In this document: positions 1 through 12,975 of the stretch, in pieces | How the letters are laid out: every line of letters begins with the position of its first letter | Numbering within the stretch: the first letter of the stretch is position 1 | Position numbers and translations under genes: made by a program | The notes under the pieces: generated by a model | Database searches by the model: none | Told to the model about the DNA's origin: nothing | Seen by the model: the letters and a program-made list of their open reading frames with translations, nothing else | NCBI GenBank assembly: GCA_017882375.1 | Contig: JADGPP010000001.1 | Span: forward strand, 35,268-99,267 | DNA from: Solirubrobacteraceae bacterium | Lineage (GTDB): Bacteria; Actinomycetota; Thermoleophilia; Solirubrobacterales; Solirubrobacteraceae | DNA: 64,000 nucleotides | Direction of reading: 5' to 3'

Positions 1-516
1 GTTGAAGTTCTGCCCGGCGGCGTAGCGCAGCACGACCTGGCCGCGCTCGTGCATCATCTGCAGCGACTGCTCGTCGGCGTAGTAGCGACCCCACGCATGC
101 TTGGCGGGGATGCTCAGGCGCTCGCCCTCGACGCACGCGCGGGTGAACGATGTGCTCGCGTTGACCACCTCTAGCTCCAGCTGGCGGAAGGTGAAGCGGC
201 GGTTGGCGTTGACCAGCAGCGCCCCCGGCAGCAGTCGCGCCTCGCAGAGCACCTGAAAGCCGTTGCAGATGCCCAGCACCGGCCCGCCTTCGCGCGCGAA
301 CTCGATCACCGACTCCATCGCCGGCGCGAAGCGCGCGATCGCCCCCGCACGCAGGTAGTCGCCGTAGGAGAAGCCGCCCGGGACGACGATCGCGTCGGCA
401 CCGCGCAGGTCGCGGTCGCCGTGCCAGATCAGCTCGGCCTCGCCGACACGCTCGGCGGCCCTCAGCGCGTCGACCTCGTCGCACGAGCCGGGGAACTGAA
501 GTACGCCGAACCTCAC
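1..516 (-). CDS. purQ: Phosphoribosylformylglycinamidine synthase, glutaminase subunit PurQ (N-terminal part)
   Basis: Glutamine amidotransferase subunit of FGAM synthase, which supplies ammonia from glutamine to PurL in the fourth step of purine synthesis (cytoplasm). The window holds the first 172 codons; the C-terminus lies beyond the left edge. The protein opens with a GTG codon and MRFGVLQFPGS, a typical PurQ start. GGFSYGD and GICNGFQ (the nucleophile Cys) identify the class I amidotransferase triad domain; the catalytic His and Glu would be off the edge. It starts 7 bp after the purS stop in the same direction, so it is the last visible gene of a purE-purB-purC-purS-purQ operon; purL is expected next, but that is inference. 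Confidence 0.95.
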   Translation of the reverse strand, partial: MRFGVLQFPGSCDEVDALRAAERVGEAELIWHGDRDLRGADAIVVPGGFSYGDYLRAGAIARFAPAMESVIEFAREGGPVLGICNGFQVLCEARLLPGALLVNANRRFTFRQLELEVVNASTSFTRACVEGERLSIPAKHAWGRYYADEQSLQMMHERGQVVLRYAAGQNFN

Positions 517-522
517 CGCGCG

Positions 523-756
523 TCAGCCGCTGCCGTCGAGCAGCTGCACCTCGTAGTCCTCGACGAGCGGGTTGGCGAGCAGCTTGTCGCACATCGGCGC
601 CAGCTGCTCGGCCTCCTCGATGTCCAGCTCGACGAGGCGCCCGACGCGCACGTTGGCCACGCCGCTGAAGCCGAGCGCCGGGAGCGCGCGCTGCACGGCC
701 TCGCCCTGCGGGTCGAGGATGCCCTGCTTGGGACGGATCAGCACGCGCGCCCTCAT
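523..756 (-). CDS. purS: Phosphoribosylformylglycinamidine synthase subunit PurS
   Basis: Small structural subunit of the three-part PurS/PurQ/PurL FGAM synthase; it bridges the glutaminase and synthase subunits. 77 residues, the usual PurS size, with the family pattern RARVLIRPKQGILDPQG and a C-terminal VEDYEVQLL strand. An upstream in-frame ATG at 780 would add eight residues, but the ATG at 754-756 is preferred because it overlaps the purC stop as ATGA, the coupling seen in this operon, and gives the normal PurS N-terminus. Followed 7 bp later by purQ. Confidence 0.93.
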   Translation of the reverse strand: MRARVLIRPKQGILDPQGEAVQRALPALGFSGVANVRVGRLVELDIEEAEQLAPMCDKLLANPLVEDYEVQLLDGSG

Positions 757-1673
757 GCCGAGCCCGTCCGTGCCAGCCACGCGTCAAACGGCTCGCCGGC
801 GATCAGCTCGTAGGCCTCGACGTAGCGCGCGCGGGTGCCGGCGACGACGTCCTCGGGGATCGCCGGCGCGGGCGGCTTCTTGTCCCAGCCGCTCGACGCC
901 GCCCAGTCGCGCACGAACTGCTTGTCGAAGCTCGGCTGTCCGCGGCCCACCTCGAAGCCGTCCGCCGGCCAGTAGCGCGAGGAGTCGGGCGTGAGCACCT
1001 CATCCCCGAGCACCAGCTCGCCGTGATCGTCCAGGCCGAACTCGAACTTCGTGTCGGCGAGAATCACGCCGCGCTCGCGCGCGTGCTCGGCCGCGAAGGA
1101 GTACAGCTCGAGCGAGACGTCGCGCACGCGCTCCATCAGCGCACGCTCCCCGACGAGCTCGGCCGCTCGGTCGAAGTCGATCGCCTCGTCGTGCCCGACG
1201 TCGGCCTTCGTGCTGGGCGTGAAGATCGGCTCGGGCAGCTGCTCGGACTCGCGCAGCCCGGCCGGCAATGGGATGCGGGAGACCGACCCGCTGGCCTGGT
1301 AGTCCTTCCAGCCTGAGCCCGTGATGTATCCGCGCACGACGCACTCGACGGGCAGCATCCGCAGGCGGCGGACGACGAGCGCCCGCCCGAGAGCCTCCTC
1401 CGGCACGCCGTCGGTCGCCGAGATCATGTGGTTGGCGACGATCTGCGCGGTCTTTGCGAACCAGAACACCGACAGCCCGGTGAGCACCTTGCCCTTGTCG
1501 GGGATCGGCGTCGGATGGACCGCGTCGTAGGTCGAGATGCGATCGCTGGCGACCATCAGCAGCGGCGGCGATTCGGCGACGTCGAGGTCCGCCAGGTCGT
1601 ACATCTCGCGCACCTTCCCGCTGGCGATTAGGGGCAGGTCGGCGAGCGTCGTCACTTGCTTCGATGCTACCAA
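753..1673 (-). CDS. purC: SAICAR synthase PurC
   Basis: Phosphoribosylaminoimidazole-succinocarboxamide synthase: joins aspartate to CAIR using ATP in purine synthesis. 306 residues, single-domain and a little longer than the E. coli enzyme, like the eukaryotic/actinobacterial type. Visible motifs are GKVREMYDL near the N-terminus, MVASDRISTYD, the central VECVVRGYITGSGW, and SFDKQFVRDW toward the C-terminus. The first codon of the open frame is TTG at 1671-1673; a GTG six codons further in is an alternative start. It lies 25 bp after purB and overlaps purS by 4 bp. Confidence 0.96.
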   Translation of the reverse strand: MVASKQVTTLADLPLIASGKVREMYDLADLDVAESPPLLMVASDRISTYDAVHPTPIPDKGKVLTGLSVFWFAKTAQIVANHMISATDGVPEEALGRALVVRRLRMLPVECVVRGYITGSGWKDYQASGSVSRIPLPAGLRESEQLPEPIFTPSTKADVGHDEAIDFDRAAELVGERALMERVRDVSLELYSFAAEHARERGVILADTKFEFGLDDHGELVLGDEVLTPDSSRYWPADGFEVGRGQPSFDKQFVRDWAASSGWDKKPPAPAIPEDVVAGTRARYVEAYELIAGEPFDAWLARTGSA

Positions 1674-1698
1674 CGGCAGCGGGGACCGGACAACCGGC

Positions 1699-3021
1699 TT
1701 AGTCGATCTCGTCGATCCGCGCGAGCACGCTGTTCAGGCGCCCGACGATCTCGTGCGAGTAGCGCACGTAGTGGTCGTAGGCGAAGATCTCGTCGAGGTC
1801 GAGCGCCAGCGGACGCACGCGCTCGTCGCCGGCGAGCAGGTCGCGCAGCGGGGTGCCCTCGTCCCACGCCTCTTGCGCCAGCTCCTGCACGACGCGGTAG
1901 GCGTCGTCACGGGCCATGCCGCCCCCCACGAGCGCGAGCAGCACGCGCTGGGAGAACAGCGCGCCGTGCGTCAGCTCGAGGTTCTCGCGCATGCGCTGCG
2001 CATCGACGGTCATCCCTTCGACGAGCGCCGTCGCGCGATGCTGCAGGTAGTCGAGCAGGATCGTCGAGTCGGGCAGGATCACGCGCTCGACGGAGGAGTG
2101 GCTGATGTCTCGCTCGTGCCACAGCGCGACGTTCTCCAGCCCCGCCTGCGCGTTGGCGCGCAGCACGCGCGCCAGCCCCGAGATCTGCTCGGCCTTGATC
2201 GGGTTTCGCTTGTGCGGCATCGCCGACGATCCCTTCTGGCCTGCGCGAAACGGCTCCTGCACCTCGCGCACCTCCGTGCGCTGCAGGTGCCTGACCTCCG
2301 TCGCCAGGCGCTCCAGACCGGCACCGGCGAGCGCGATCGCCGACAGCAGCTCGGCGTGGCGGTCGCGCGCGACGACCTGCGTGGAGACGTCCTCGCGCGC
2401 AAGGCCCAGCCGCGCGAGCACGCGCATCTCGAAATCCGGGCTGGTCGCCGCGTACGTGCCGACGGCGCCGGAGATCGCGCCGACGGCCACCTGCTCGAAC
2501 GCACGCTGCAGCCGCTGCGCGTTGCGATGCGCCTCGAATGCGAAGCCGGCGAGCTTGACGCCGAACGTCGTCGGCTCGGCGTGCACGCCATGCGTCCTGC
2601 CGACCGACAGCGTGTCGACGTGCTCGCGCGCGCGTGCGTGGAGCGTTGCGACGAGCCCGTAGGAGCCGGGAAGGATCACGTCGCCGACCGCGCGCAGCTG
2701 CAGCGCGAGCGCCGTGTCGAGGACGTCGGAGGAGGTCAGGCCGAAGTGAATCCAGCGCCCGGCGTGACCGGCCGACGCGCCGAGCACGTCGACGAACGCC
2801 GCGACGTCGTGGTCGGTCACGCGCTCGCGCTCGCTGACCGCCGCCACGCTGAACGTCGACCCGCGGATCGCCTCCAGCTCGCTGCTCGTCGGGCCCTCCC
2901 CGGCGCCGAGCAGCTCGGGCATCTCCTCGCACGCCGCCACCTCGACGCGGCGCCAGCTCTCCATGCGCGCCTCATCGGTCCACAACCGCCCGAGCTCGTC
3001 GCGCGTGTAGCGGGCGATCAT
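1699..3021 (-). CDS. purB: Adenylosuccinate lyase PurB
   Basis: Lyase of the fumarase/aspartase superfamily that removes fumarate from SAICAR and from adenylosuccinate, acting twice in AMP synthesis. 440 residues, ATG start. The superfamily signature SSAMPHKRNP is present at about residue 265, with the catalytic Ser loop. TSSDVLDTALALQL and GRTHGVHAEPTTFG match the other two conserved regions. It sits between purE (58 bp upstream) and purC (25 bp downstream), all on the same strand, so one purine operon is likely. Confidence 0.96.
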   Translation of the reverse strand: MIARYTRDELGRLWTDEARMESWRRVEVAACEEMPELLGAGEGPTSSELEAIRGSTFSVAAVSERERVTDHDVAAFVDVLGASAGHAGRWIHFGLTSSDVLDTALALQLRAVGDVILPGSYGLVATLHARAREHVDTLSVGRTHGVHAEPTTFGVKLAGFAFEAHRNAQRLQRAFEQVAVGAISGAVGTYAATSPDFEMRVLARLGLAREDVSTQVVARDRHAELLSAIALAGAGLERLATEVRHLQRTEVREVQEPFRAGQKGSSAMPHKRNPIKAEQISGLARVLRANAQAGLENVALWHERDISHSSVERVILPDSTILLDYLQHRATALVEGMTVDAQRMRENLELTHGALFSQRVLLALVGGGMARDDAYRVVQELAQEAWDEGTPLRDLLAGDERVRPLALDLDEIFAYDHYVRYSHEIVGRLNSVLARIDEID

Positions 3022-3079
3022 CGGCCGCGCGCCTGGCCCCTGCGGTGGGAGTCACCGTCGCCGACCACGATCTTGCGCG

Positions 3080-3613
3080 TCACGCTCCGAGAATCTGCGC
3101 AGCGAGGATCGCCGCGTTGCGCGCGTTGTCCAGGCCGACGCACGCGACGGGCACACCCGGCGGCATCTGCACGATCGAGAGGATCGCGTCGAGGCCGCCC
3201 GCTGCGGTCAGCCGCCCCGACAGCGGCACGCCGATCACTGGCAGGTCGGTGTGTGCGGCGATCGCGCCCGGCAGCGCCGCGGAGATCCCCGCGCCGGCGA
3301 TGATCACGCGCAGGCCGCGCATGTGCGCGTTCTTGGCGTACTCGGCGACGGCGTCCGCTTCGCGATGCGCGGACATCACGCGGATCTCGTGCAGGATCCC
3401 GCGCTCTTCCAGCTCGTGCGCGGCCTTCTCCATCGCCTCCATATCGCTCTTTGAGCCCATCACGATGCCCACACGCGGGGCGTCGACGTCGATATCGTCG
3501 AGCTGCGCCTGGACTTCCGCCTCCTCCATCGGCTCGGGCACCAGGGAGATGCCCGGACCGGCTTCGGGCTGTCCCTCTCGAGCCGCTGGGCCCTGCTGCT
3601 CGTGCTCGCTCAT
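3080..3613 (-). CDS. purE: N5-carboxyaminoimidazole ribonucleotide mutase PurE
   Basis: Class I PurE, which converts N5-CAIR to CAIR. 177 residues from the ATG at 3613. The first ~45 residues (Gln/Glu/Pro-rich, with MEEAEVQAQLDD) are an extension not usual in PurE. The conserved domain begins at RVGIVMGSKSDMEAM and includes MSAHREAD and GAGISAALPG, the substrate-binding motifs. No purK is seen beside it, so the ATP-dependent carboxylase must be elsewhere or absent. It is 58 bp upstream of purB and 52 bp downstream of the GYD gene. Confidence 0.94.
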   Translation of the reverse strand: MSEHEQQGPAAREGQPEAGPGISLVPEPMEEAEVQAQLDDIDVDAPRVGIVMGSKSDMEAMEKAAHELEERGILHEIRVMSAHREADAVAEYAKNAHMRGLRVIIAGAGISAALPGAIAAHTDLPVIGVPLSGRLTAAGGLDAILSIVQMPPGVPVACVGLDNARNAAILAAQILGA

Positions 3614-3665
3614 GCGCCCGCAGCATAACGCCGAGCCACGGGCGGAGCGAGTCGCGGGTGCCGCG

Positions 3666-3947
3666 TCAGAGCGCGGCGATGAACTCCTCGATGCCGATCG
3701 CCGCCAGCGTCTCGTAGCGTCCGGTGCCGCGCGAGCCGAGCTCGAGCGAGACGCGCGCCATCGTCGTCTCGTCGGGCGCCTCGACGACAGAGATGAAGTC
3801 GACGTGCCCGAGCGTCGCCCACTGGGCCTTGACGCTCGCGCCGAGCTGCTCGACCTCCTTGTTGACCTCGCGAATCCGCTCGGGGTTGTTCTTGACCGTC
3901 TGCACGCCCTCGGGGGTGAGGGTCGAGAGCATGATGTAGGTGGGCAT
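3666..3947 (-). CDS. GYD domain protein
   Basis: Small 93-residue cytoplasmic protein of the GYD family, a ferredoxin-like fold with no settled biochemical role. The sequence MPTYIMLSTLTPEGVQTVKNNP at the N-terminus and the core HVDFISVVEAPDETTMARV are typical. A strong ribosome-binding site (GGAGGAG, 5 bases before ATG) supports the start at 3947. It runs into purE after 52 bp and may be the first gene of that operon; no functional link to purines is known to me. A 57-bp piece of this gene is repeated at 4808-4864. Confidence 0.85.
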   Translation of the reverse strand: MPTYIMLSTLTPEGVQTVKNNPERIREVNKEVEQLGASVKAQWATLGHVDFISVVEAPDETTMARVSLELGSRGTGRYETLAAIGIEEFIAAL

Positions 3948-4074
3948 GTGGCTCCTCCGTCTGTAGGCTGGTGCGCGCGCGTGCGCCGTGGCCTTGGTTC
4001 TACCCGATTGGATAGGGCTCCGTGCTGGGGTGCTCCATCTAGACGCAATTCGGATCGAGCCTGAGGAGGCAATA

Positions 4075-4719
4075 ATGAAACGGATACGGGCACATTTGAC
4101 CTACGCCAACGCGACTGCGACGTTGGCGCTGCTGTTTGCATTGAGCGGCGGTGCGATCGCTGCGACGGGAGGCTTTTCCAGCGGCGGCAAACTACAGGCG
4201 TGCGTGAACGAAGAAGGTGGCCTTAAGCTGCTGAAGGCGGGAAAGCATTGCAAAAGAGGTCAGAAAACCGTTGCGTGGAACGTGACCGGTCCAGCCGGCG
4301 TGACCGGTCCAGCCGGCGCGAAAGGCGCACAGGGTGCTGCTGGCGCTGCCGGGGCGCAGGGCAAAGAAGGGGCGAAAGGGCCAGATGGAACGGCCGTCGC
4401 GTTCGCTCACATCACTCCTATCAGCGAACCAAAAGCGATACTCGACTCGGCAAACTCCAAGAACATCTTGGCGGCGAGCGAAGCGACGACGACCCCCGGC
4501 CTGTACTGCATCACCACCGCGGTGCCGATCAGGAATGCGACGGGAATGGTCGACTTCGGAAACGAGACGAAAGGTCCACAATCCGTGCAGGCCAACTTCA
4601 CCCTGTTGCCGCTTGCGATCGGTCTGAAAATCTGTCCGGCCAGCACGAACGTCCTCGTGGCGACGCCCAACAGTGCGGGCGCGGACGAAAAGGCCGACTT
4701 CTGGGTCAGCTTCAACTAG
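4075..4719 (+). CDS. Secreted collagen-like repeat protein (copy 1)
   Basis: 214-residue exported protein of unknown function. Residues 1-30 form a signal peptide (YANATATLALLFALSGG, then AIAA). Residues ~75-105 are Gly-x-y triplets (GPAG, GAKG, GAQG, GKEG, GPDG), a short collagen-like stalk. The ~110-residue C-terminal part has no family I recognise. The start is fixed by GAGGAGG six bases before ATG. It uses GAA, AAA and AGA codons far more than the neighbouring housekeeping genes. The second copy at 4985-5629 has the same length and layout but little identity outside the leader and collagen stretch. A hairpin follows 7 bp after the stop. Confidence 0.8.
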   Translation: MKRIRAHLTYANATATLALLFALSGGAIAATGGFSSGGKLQACVNEEGGLKLLKAGKHCKRGQKTVAWNVTGPAGVTGPAGAKGAQGAAGAAGAQGKEGAKGPDGTAVAFAHITPISEPKAILDSANSKNILAASEATTTPGLYCITTAVPIRNATGMVDFGNETKGPQSVQANFTLLPLAIGLKICPASTNVLVATPNSAGADEKADFWVSFN

Positions 4720-4726
4720 AGAGCCC

Positions 4727-4759
4727 GGGACGGCAGGGCTTGCATGGCCCTGTCGTCCC
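4727..4759 (+). terminator. Intrinsic-type hairpin after copy 1
   Basis: A 13-bp inverted repeat with one G-U pair (arms 4727-4739 and 4747-4759, 7-base loop) begins 7 bases after the stop of the first collagen-like gene. No T-run follows, as is common for terminators in high-GC actinobacteria. Confidence 0.65.
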
Positions 4760-4807
4760 ATGCTCTCGCCAGAGCGCCGCGTTGCGGCCTGACCGTCGGT
4801 GAGCGTC

Positions 4808-4864
4808 GCCATCGTCGTCTCGTCGGGCGCCTCGATGACAGAGATGAAGTCGACGTGCCCGAGC
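4808..4864 (-). pseudogene. Fragment of the GYD-domain gene
   Basis: 57 bases identical at 56 positions to 3757-3813 inside the GYD gene, in the same orientation. It encodes the core FISVIEAPDETTMA but has no start, no proper end and no extended homology, so it is a remnant or a duplicated patch rather than a gene. It sits in the 265-bp gap between the two collagen-like genes, just as the intact GYD gene sits ahead of the first one, suggesting a tandem duplication of a GYD-plus-secreted-gene unit. Confidence 0.75.
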
Positions 4865-4984
4865 TGCGGGCCGCGGCGAGACGGCCGTGGGCGAATCGCG
4901 CCCCCGCGAAGGCGCGCCTTTACGCGCAGCGAACGCTGGTTTAGTGTCCGCCGACCAAGCAGGCCCATCTACCGGGGGTACACG

Positions 4985-5629
4985 ATGCGCAGACATCTGA
5001 ACTACGCGAATGTGGTGGCGACGCTCGCCCTCGTGTTCGCGATGAGCGGCGGAGCTCTCGCCGCCAAGCACTACCTGATCAACTCGACGAAGCAGCTCAG
5101 CCCGAAGGTGCTCAAGCAGCTCAGAGGCGCGAGCGGCACCGCCGGCGGCAAGGGAGCGCCCGGCCTCGCCGGCACGACGGGAGTTTCGGGCGCGGCGGGC
5201 AAGGAAGGGCCACAGGGCAAAGAAGGGCCGCAAGGGCTGAGCAGTGGATTCCAGGCGTTCAACGACTTTCCCGGCCTGATCGGCACGACCGAAAGGACGA
5301 TCGGGACGCTGGCGGTCCCGGCCGGGAGCTATCTGGCGAGCGCCAAGGTGCGGGTGGAAAACACCAGCGCCGAACGCGTGGAAACGGAATGCAAGCTCAC
5401 CAACGACGAGACCGCCGATCTCGACAAATCGATCGTCACGTCTGAACCGCTGGACACCGGTCCGACTCACTTCGCCGGGGACGCGGCGATCTCGCTTGAA
5501 GCGTCGGCGAAAATGACTGCGCCGGGCCATTGGCTTGTCAAATGCGTCGACGACAAAGAAGTGCTGAACAGCGCAGACCTGAAGATCCACGCGGTGTCGG
5601 TCGGGAGCCTGTCGAACACGCACGCCTGA
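4985..5629 (+). CDS. Secreted collagen-like repeat protein (copy 2)
   Basis: 214 residues, exported, function unknown. Signal peptide at residues 1-27 (RHLNYANVVATLALVFAM, then SGGALAA), a short QLSPKVLKQL linker, and a collagen-like stretch of about ten Gly-x-y triplets (GKGAPGLAGTTG, GKEGPQGKEGPQG). The C-terminal ~125 residues look like a beta-rich domain (TLAVPAGSYLASAKV). The start is the ATG at 4985, giving the same leader as copy 1. Codon use (GAA, AAA, CAA) departs from neighbouring genes. It ends just before a hairpin shared with the convergent clpB. Confidence 0.8.
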   Translation: MRRHLNYANVVATLALVFAMSGGALAAKHYLINSTKQLSPKVLKQLRGASGTAGGKGAPGLAGTTGVSGAAGKEGPQGKEGPQGLSSGFQAFNDFPGLIGTTERTIGTLAVPAGSYLASAKVRVENTSAERVETECKLTNDETADLDKSIVTSEPLDTGPTHFAGDAAISLEASAKMTAPGHWLVKCVDDKEVLNSADLKIHAVSVGSLSNTHA

Positions 5630-5643
5630 GCGCAGCGCGAGCA

Positions 5644-5674
5644 GCCCGTGGCGGTCGGCTCAGCCGCCACGGGC
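5644..5674. terminator. Bidirectional hairpin between convergent genes
   Basis: Perfect 11-bp stem (5644-5654 with 5664-5674) and 9-base loop, filling the gap between the second collagen-like gene (plus) and clpB (minus, stop at 5675). Likely serves both transcripts. Confidence 0.75.
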
Positions 5675-7874
<2,200 letters not shown>

Positions 7875-7885
<11 letters not shown>

Positions 7886-8349
7886 CGGGTCTCCTGTTAG
7901 CCGGGCGGATGGTCGGGCGCGCAAACGGCGAGCGCGCGTCTGCGGCGCGCACGATCTCGCCGCTGCGATAGGGCACGAGCTCGGCGCGGAAGGAGCGGCG
8001 CACCTGCTCGAGCTCTTCGGCTAGCTGCACCTGGGCGTGCAGCGCCTTGACCTCGAGGTCCTCGATTCGCGCGTGCATCTCGTCGACCTGTGCCTCCAGC
8101 GCGAGCACGCGCTCGACGCCGGCGAGGTTGAGGCCGAGGTCGGTGGTCATCTCCTGGATGCGGCGCAGCCGGTCGACATCCTCCTGGGAGTACAGGCGCG
8201 TGCCCTTGGGCGAGCGCTTGGGCTCGATCAGGCCGCGCGCCTCGTACATGCGCAGCGTCTGCGGATGCATCTGCGCGAGCTCGGCGGCGACGGAGATCAT
8301 GAACACGCCGCGGCCGCTCTCGACGGACACACGTGTGATGCGGGTGACG

Positions 8350-8363
<14 letters not shown>
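7875..8363 (-). CDS. hspR: Heat-shock repressor HspR (MerR family)
   Basis: MerR-type DNA-binding repressor that in actinobacteria represses the dnaK operon together with DnaK. 162 residues. The helix-turn-helix/wing region is [30 protein letters not shown] at residues ~22-51 (quoted in pieces: [24 protein letters not shown]), followed by [19 protein letters not shown] and a coiled-coil dimerisation helix (residues ~80-125). The Arg-rich tail overlaps the clpB start. It overlaps dnaJ by 14 bp, so the pair is translationally coupled. The operator is expected upstream of dnaK; see 12121-12181. Confidence 0.93.
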
Positions 8364-9537
<1,174 letters not shown>

Positions 9538-9552
9538 GTGTGCTCCTCCGGC

Positions 9553-10194
9553 CTAGGCGGCGACGACCACGCGCGCTGGGCGGATGACGCTCTCGCCGAG
9601 CCGGTAGCCGGGCTGATAGACCTCGACGACGAGCCCGCTCGCGGCACCGGCCTCGGCGGGCTGGGGGACTGTCGCCATCGCCTCGTGCACGGCCGGGTCG
9701 AACGTCTCGCCGAGCGGCGAGAAGGACTCGACGCTCAGACGCGCCAGTGCGGCGCTGAGTTCCGAGCGCACGAGACGCACGCCGTCGAGCAGCGGATCGT
9801 CGGTGGCGGCGGCGTCGAGCGCGCGGTCGAGGTTGTCGATCGCCGGCAACAGCTCCTTGGCGAGCTTGGCCACGCCGCGCTCCTGCGCGAGCGCCGACTC
9901 GCGCGCCACGCGCTTGCGATAGTTCTCGAAGTCGGCCTGCGTGCGCTGCGCGAGCGCGAGGTAGTCGTCGCGCTGCTGGGCTACGGCGACGAGCTCGTCG
10001 AGGTCGCCCTCGACCTCGGTGGCGTCGTCGCCGTCGGCCGCACCCGCGGCGCCCACCGCGCGATCGCCATCGAGCGCGCTCGCCGCCTCGCCCGAGCGCT
10101 CGGGCTCAGCCCCCGGCGCGGATGCGCCGGGGGACTGCGCCTGCTGCTCGTCGTCGAGCTGTGAGCGGTCGACCGTCTGCTTGGAGTCAGACAT
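9553..10194 (-). CDS. grpE: Nucleotide exchange factor GrpE
   Basis: Releases ADP from DnaK. 213 residues: a disordered acidic/Ala-rich N-terminus (residues 1-70), a long helix (DELVAVAQQRDDYLALAQRTQADFENYRKRV region, residues ~67-97) and the C-terminal beta domain ending in YQPGYRLGESVIRPARVVVA, the GrpE signature. 6 bp downstream of dnaK and 15 bp upstream of dnaJ. Confidence 0.95.
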   Translation of the reverse strand: MSDSKQTVDRSQLDDEQQAQSPGASAPGAEPERSGEAASALDGDRAVGAAGAADGDDATEVEGDLDELVAVAQQRDDYLALAQRTQADFENYRKRVARESALAQERGVAKLAKELLPAIDNLDRALDAAATDDPLLDGVRLVRSELSAALARLSVESFSPLGETFDPAVHEAMATVPQPAEAGAASGLVVEVYQPGYRLGESVIRPARVVVAA

Positions 10195-10200
10195 CGCGCG

Positions 10201-12111
<1,911 letters not shown>

Positions 12112-12120
12112 GTGGGACTG

Positions 12121-12181
12121 CTCCTTACATACGCGGTATAAATCTGAGTCACAGTGTGACAGATTTTCTATAGGCTTTCAA
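12121..12181 (-). promoter_or_regulatory. dnaK promoter region with palindromic operator
   Basis: Upstream of dnaK lies an inverted repeat: outer arms 12140-12146 and 12160-12166 (AAATCTG/CAGATTT) and an inner perfect palindrome GTCACA-G-TGTGAC at 12148-12160. On the minus strand the repeat covers a possible -35 (CTGTCA) 16 bases from TATACC; a second possible -35, TTGAAA, is at 12176-12181. The classical actinobacterial HAIR sequence (CTTGAGT-N7-ACTCAAG) is not present. That this is the HspR site is inference from position. Confidence 0.55.
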
Positions 12182-12299
12182 GCGCCTCGGGCGTTGCCAA
12201 AGCGGCATCACACGGGCGGCGAACGGCGCGCAGCACCGTGGCCACGTGATTGTCGACCTATTTATGAACAACAGGGGGTTCACGCGATACCTTGTTGCA

Positions 12300-12971
12300 A
12301 TGGCCACGATAGCGACGACGGTCAGCGAGGCTGTGGAGGTCAAGCCGCGCCTGCGCGGGGTCTCCCACCAGTACGCGTTCTTCGTCTCGATCGGCTGCGG
12401 AGTGGGCCTAATTCTCGCCGCCTCCGAAGGCCGCGCGCGCCTCGCCGCGAGCATCTACGCGGTCGCCGTGTCGGCGCTGCTGGGAACGAGCGCGCTGTAC
12501 CACCGCGTGACGTGGCGCCCGAGCGCGCGGCGCTGGATGCGCCGGCTGGACCATTCGATGATCTTCGTGCTGATCGCCGGCACGTACACGCCGGTGGCGC
12601 TACTGGCGCTGAAGGGGACGCTGGCGAGCACGATCCTGATCGTGCTGTGGGCGGGCGCGCTCGGCGGCGTGATCTTCAAGCTGGCGTGGATCGACGCGCC
12701 GAAGTGGCTGCTCGCGATGGTGTACGTCGCGATGGGGCTGGTTACGGCGGCGGTGTTCGGCGAGCTCCCCGCGGCGATCGGCTGGCTCGGCGCGATCGGC
12801 ATCGCGCTCGGCGGCGTGCTTTACCTGTTCGGCGCGGTGATCTACGCGAGCGGCAAGCCGAACCCGTGGCCGAAGGTGTTCGGCTACCACGAGGTCTTCC
12901 ACGCGCTCGTGCTCACGGCGGCAGGGCTGCACTACGCGGTGATCGCCTTCGCCGTCCTGCCGCACGGCTGA
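12300..12971 (+). CDS. Hemolysin III family (PAQR-like) membrane protein
   Basis: 223-residue integral membrane protein with about seven predicted membrane segments. Family hallmarks are GVSHQYAFF before TM1, LLGTSALYHRVTW, RRLDHSMIFVLIAGTYTP with the conserved His and Ser/Asp, and the C-terminal HEVFHALVLTAAGLHY; these residues form the likely metal site shared with PAQR hydrolases. Despite the name, most members are not proven toxins. The frame is open from 12246, but the ATG at 12300 gives the usual family N-terminus; no clear ribosome-binding site supports either. Divergent from dnaK and convergent with nth (4-bp gap). Confidence 0.85.
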   Translation: MATIATTVSEAVEVKPRLRGVSHQYAFFVSIGCGVGLILAASEGRARLAASIYAVAVSALLGTSALYHRVTWRPSARRWMRRLDHSMIFVLIAGTYTPVALLALKGTLASTILIVLWAGALGGVIFKLAWIDAPKWLLAMVYVAMGLVTAAVFGELPAAIGWLGAIGIALGGVLYLFGAVIYASGKPNPWPKVFGYHEVFHALVLTAAGLHYAVIAFAVLPHG

Positions 12972-12975
12972 GCGC

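Noticed and set aside
4192..4968. 258-codon minus-strand frame containing GYD-like residues
   Set aside because: Only the 57-bp patch is GYD-like; the rest is antisense to the first collagen-like gene.
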